9,011 nucleotides of DNA from Deinococcus detaillensis (lineage in GTDB: Bacteria; Deinococcota; Deinococci; Deinococcales; Deinococcaceae), in contig NZ_VKDB01000051.1 of the NCBI RefSeq assembly GCF_007280555.1, positions 1 to 9,011 on the forward strand. Reading direction: 5' to 3'. The notes under the pieces are model-generated. The model did not search any database. It was given only the letters and a program-made list of their open reading frames with translations, and was not told the origin of the DNA. The position numbers and the translations under genes are program-made. Below are positions 7,165 through 9,011 of this stretch, piece by piece (positions within the stretch are counted from its first letter, which is position 1; each line of letters begins with the position of its first letter).

Positions 7165-7439
7165 GACGGATTCTCGTGGCCCGTGGCCGTTCCGTCGGCG
7201 GGCTGGATGTAAGCGCAGGGGAGCTGCTGGGCGGCCAGGTCGAAGGCCTCGCTGAGGATGCTCTGCTGGCTGATACTCACGAGCGGTTCACCGCCCTTGT
7301 ACCAGGCGAAGCCGGTGAGGGCGACTGGCCTGCCTTCCAGGCCGTTTTGCTGGATGACGCGGACCAGGGTCAGTTGCGCTGGGCTGAGGTCGTTGATCCA
7401 GGCGGGAGCCGCATTCGTGAACGTCTGGGTTGTGTTCAT
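7161..7439 (-). CDS. Hypothetical protein, 92 aa, coupled to PRC-barrel gene
   Basis: Not recognised. A soluble, mixed protein with no membrane segment or signal peptide. The visible core is AWINDLSPAQLTLVRVIQQNGLEGRPVALTG split around residues 13-43, then FAWYKGGEPLVSISQQSILSEAFDLAA (44-70), which predicts a short strand pair followed by a helix, then a Pro/Ala tail. AAGGAG lies five bases before the ATG, a strong site that fixes the start. The last bases overlap the start of the PRC-barrel gene (ATGA), so the two proteins are probably made together and may interact. An 87-base gap separates it from the 20-codon reading frame upstream. Codon use and GC fit the genome. Function cannot be assigned. 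Confidence 0.8.
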   Translation of the reverse strand: MNTTQTFTNAAPAWINDLSPAQLTLVRVIQQNGLEGRPVALTGFAWYKGGEPLVSISQQSILSEAFDLAAQQLPCAYIQPADGTATGHENPS

Positions 7440-7526
7440 GGTTACTCCTTGAGGATAATTTGGTCTGGACAGGCAGCGTGAACGGGCACAGGCACAAAGT
7501 CAGCGCCGGTTTAGTCGGGCCTGCCG

Positions 7527-7589
7527 CTACAGGTTGAGGAATCCCGTGGCCGTACTCAGCACCCAGAGCAGTCCACCTAAAAAGGACAT
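7527..7589 (-). CDS. Possible 20-aa hydrophobic peptide
   Basis: A short frame beginning MSFLGGLLWVL and ending GFLNL, almost wholly hydrophobic. It is long enough for one membrane helix or an amphipathic surface helix. Its ATG shares one base with the stop of the upstream small gene (TGATG), and AGGA lies six bases upstream within AGGAAGG (7593-7599). Such overlap and spacing are what a coupled cistron would show. It is too short for coding statistics, and chance cannot be excluded. If real it may be a small membrane peptide or a leader peptide for the genes downstream. Confidence 0.35.
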   Translation of the reverse strand: MSFLGGLLWVLSTATGFLNL

Positions 7590-7708
7590 CAACCTTCCTG
7601 TGGACGCGGTGGGAGGTGTACCTGGTTGAGCCACACCGTGTTATCGCGATCGTCACCGTTTCCGGCCTGCACGATCATGCCGCACTTGATGTGACCTACT
7701 GGATTCAG
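7589..7708 (-). CDS. Possible small protein, 39 aa from CTG (29 aa from ATG)
   Basis: A frame with protein-like composition: the segment around residues 7-20 reads IKCGMIVQAGNGDD, followed by RDNTVWLNQVHL and a Pro-rich end. No family is recognised. The first ATG in frame is at 7678 and has no ribosome site. In contrast, a perfect GGAGG (7715-7719) lies exactly six bases before an in-frame CTG at 7706-7708, and an in-frame TGA lies upstream at 7725-7727, so CTG is the natural start by position. CTG starts are rare, but non-canonical starts have been reported in Deinococcus deserti from N-terminal proteomics. The stop overlaps the next frame by one base (TGATG). It could instead be a remnant of a longer gene, given the decayed frame just upstream. 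Confidence 0.42.
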   Translation of the reverse strand: MNPVGHIKCGMIVQAGNGDDRDNTVWLNQVHLPPRPQEG

Positions 7709-7714
7709 ATAAGA

Positions 7715-7719
7715 CCTCC
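7715..7719 (-). promoter_or_regulatory. Ribosome binding site GGAGG ahead of a CTG codon
   Basis: CCTCC on the plus strand reads GGAGG on the coding strand. It is six bases from CTG (7706-7708) and just after the terminal TGA (7725-7727) of the decayed cytochrome frame. No ATG, GTG or TTG lies at suitable spacing, which is why the CTG start is proposed. Confidence 0.4.
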
Positions 7720-7724
7720 GGAGT

Positions 7725-7944
7725 TCACTTGAGTGTCTTCAGTGAGACTTGCAGGATCTGCCCCTGCCCTTCGGTAGGTGCTGTGTGTGGGCGGCTGAAC
7801 AGGGTATACGGTTACAGGGAAGTGAGGTCTCTCCTACTGACCGAGTCGTTCAGCGCTGCGCCGGTACCGCCCTGGCCCTTGACGCCGTGACACACCGGTA
7901 GTGTTGGCTTTGTAGCTGACCGAACCGCCTGGCGTGCCGGTCAT
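7725..7944 (-). pseudogene. Decayed c-type cytochrome fragment (frameshift, stop, lost heme Cys)
   Basis: An ATG at 7944 overlaps the USP stop (ATGA) and has AGGAGG (7952-7957) seven bases upstream, so it was placed to be translated. Its frame reads GGSVSYKANTTG and then becomes Arg-rich to a TAG. Skipping one base after GGT gives CHGVKGQGGTGAALNDSV, which matches the heme-binding region of class I cytochromes c (typical form YxANCxxCHGxxGQGxxGPxL). Joined, the site reads YKANTTGCHG: the second Cys and the His ligand remain, but the first heme Cys is Thr. The second frame meets a TAA after SRRDLTSL and then continues open to a TGA at 7727, with sequence that could be the degraded C-terminal helix. 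A frameshift, a lost Cys and an internal stop together argue for a pseudogene rather than one sequencing error. The alternative is a 36-aa chance peptide. Confidence 0.5.
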
Positions 7945-8429
7945 ACCATTGCCTCCTGAGGATCGTTCACCGCGTTCCAGGCATTGCGTCCAGGCGCTTG
8001 GATCAGCAGCACTGGCACGCTGACCTGCCGCATGACCGATTCAGCGACGCTGCCCATGAACAAATGGGCCAGTCCGCTGCGTCCATGCGTGCTCATGACT
8101 ACCAACCTGGCCCCGCACCGATCGACCTCCTGCGCGATGACCCTTTCAGTCTTGAGATCCTGCTGTTCACGCCAGACGACCTCGGTGCCGGGGTAGTCCA
8201 GTATTCGCCGGGCCGCCTCGAGAATGCGTTTGCCCTCGGCCAGCAGCAGGTCCTGTTCTTCAGAGGAATGGGAAGGGTAAGCGACCCCCTCGACCTGAGG
8301 AAGAAAGCGCGGCACGACGTAAAGCAGGGTCAGTTTGCTGCGGTATTTGCAGGCGAGGTCGGCGGCGACGGGCAGGGCCAGGTGGCTCAGTGGACTTCCG
8401 TCGGTGGTCACCAGGATATGATCAAACAT
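7941..8429 (-). CDS. Universal stress protein (UspA family), 162 aa
   Basis: Single-domain cytoplasmic USP starting MFDHILVTTDGSPL, with Asp10 at the nucleotide site. The signature is STHG-x9-GS (residues 113-127), so the first Gly of G-x2-G-x9-G-S is Ser, a variation seen in some family members; Gly116, Gly126 and Ser127 are kept. AAGGAG six bases before the ATG supports the start. About 17 residues follow the last core strand. It is close to the USP at 5852-6361 over its whole length, including the DYP/KYP turn near residue 80 and the shared RSGLAH segment. Its stop overlaps the start of the decayed cytochrome frame (ATGA), which suggests that a USP-cytochrome pair once formed a coupled unit. 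Nucleotide binding and stress function are inferred from the family. Confidence 0.95.
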   Translation of the reverse strand: MFDHILVTTDGSPLSHLALPVAADLACKYRSKLTLLYVVPRFLPQVEGVAYPSHSSEEQDLLLAEGKRILEAARRILDYPGTEVVWREQQDLKTERVIAQEVDRCGARLVVMSTHGRSGLAHLFMGSVAESVMRQVSVPVLLIQAPGRNAWNAVNDPQEAMV

Positions 8430-8672
8430 AGACTTCTCCTTTGTGGCGTACCCTCAGGGTGGCCCTGGGCTGTTACCAGGCCGTTACGGTGCTGGAGCTG
8501 GGTTACTTTCTAAATCTGCACATCGCCAATCCGTGCTTTCTATCAGCACACCCCGCCAGCCATGTCCTGAATGCGCTACCTGATCCAACGGTGAGCACCG
8601 CGCAGGCCCCGCACGATCAGGTTGGTGTCCCCACAGGGCCACTGCCGCCACCGCCAGCAGAGGGCTTCAGGG
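8430..8672. other. Region without a supported gene between two USP genes
   Basis: About 240 bases upstream of the complete USP. It holds an 11-base palindrome ACCCTCAGGGT (8450-8460), about 20 bases ahead of the USP start, which could be an operator but is short. Minus-strand frames here, such as 8576-8815, are Arg/Trp-rich and unrecognisable. No convincing promoter pair was found, although the region should contain the promoter if this USP is not read from the gene upstream. Confidence 0.35.
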
Positions 8673-9011
8673 CTACCGCCAGAACTTGGCCTCCCTGTTC
8701 TCCTGATTAACGTGCTCTCGGCAAGTGACTGAAGCGTTACCGTGCGCTGACCTTCTTTCCAGCCTGGTTTCAGCAGTCGCGCGTATTCGGAGGGACGCCG
8801 TCTGCGCCAGAACACCGTCCCAGCGGCTGACGCCCGACCTGTTTGGGCGGTACGGCACCACCTGAACGGGAATGCGTGCGTTCAGCAACACCTGCTCCAC
8901 GACCTGACCGAGCCTCCTTCCGGTGCGGCTCCCCTGACCGTGCAGGCCGATCACGATCAGTTCTGAGCCCAGTTGATCGGCCACCTCCAGGATGGCCAGC
9001 GCGACCCCATG
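8673..9011 (-). CDS. Universal stress protein, partial (N-terminus beyond window)
   Basis: The frame is open to the right edge, where it reads HGVALAILEVADQLGSELIV. This is the helix and strand that precede the USP nucleotide loop. The loop follows as GLHG-QGSRTGRRL-GQ, so the usual terminal Ser/Thr of G-x2-G-x9-G-S/T is Gln. The final core strand IPVQVVPYRP then ends the normal fold. About 50 more residues follow before the TAG, rich in Arg and in codons such as AGA, AGG, CGA and ATA that look unlike the rest of the window. This tail may be read-through past an original stop, or a frameshifted end. The first half of the gene is outside the window. USP membership is secure; whether the gene is intact and binds ATP is not. 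Confidence 0.75.
   Translation of the reverse strand, partial: HGVALAILEVADQLGSELIVIGLHGQGSRTGRRLGQVVEQVLLNARIPVQVVPYRPNRSGVSRWDGVLAQTASLRIRATAETRLERRSAHGNASVTCREHVNQENREAKFWR

Noticed and set aside
6590..7832. 10-base direct repeat TGAGGTCTCT at 6590-6599 and 7823-7832, considered as a shared operator
   Set aside because: The second copy lies inside the decayed cytochrome frame rather than near a start, and the motif is not palindromic; two copies of ten bases in 9 kb is weak evidence.
8576..8815. Minus-strand 79-codon frame overlapping the partial USP tail
   Set aside because: It could be a frameshifted continuation of the USP, but the normal USP fold is already complete before it begins and the sequence is Arg/Trp-rich and unrecognisable.
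1..9011. Mobile elements, CRISPR arrays, tRNA or rRNA genes
   Set aside because: No transposase or integrase motifs, no regularly spaced repeats and no RNA gene signature were seen on either strand by eye.

Overview
The window is GC-rich DNA in which every supported gene lies on the minus strand, so transcription runs from the right edge to the left. GC content, the run of universal stress proteins, a PRC-barrel protein and the protein style suggest Deinococcus or a close relative. That assignment rests on recollection of such proteins and was not tested by any search.

In transcription order, the right part (9011 to about 6745) holds three things. First is the 3' part of a universal stress protein (USP) gene cut by the window edge. 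Next is a complete USP. Then comes a compact group of small genes: an apparent decayed c-type cytochrome, a 39-codon reading frame that may start at CTG, a 20-codon hydrophobic reading frame, an unrecognised 92-residue protein and a PRC-barrel protein. Several of these are joined by 1- to 4-base start/stop overlaps, which suggests one transcript or a run of translationally coupled cistrons. After a gene-free gap of about 380 bases comes another USP (6361 to 5852), close in sequence to the first complete one.

The left part (5714 to 150) is a dense same-strand group. It contains a P2-like cation P-type ATPase, a 170-residue five-segment membrane protein whose GTG start overlaps the ATPase stop (GTGA), and a 46-residue single-span membrane protein 9 bases further on. 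These are followed by a LiaF/toastrack-type membrane protein and a lipoprotein alpha/beta hydrolase. The two middle membrane-protein genes are clearly lower in GC than their neighbours and look like a later insertion into the cluster.

Taken together this reads as a membrane-stress and energy-stress module: nucleotide-binding stress proteins, an ion pump, an envelope-stress-like sensor, a PRC-barrel protein and a cell-surface hydrolase. No tRNA, rRNA, CRISPR array, transposase or integrase was seen. The points most worth checking are the decayed cytochrome, the possible CTG-started small gene, the ATPase's unusual transport-site residues and the low-GC membrane couplet.
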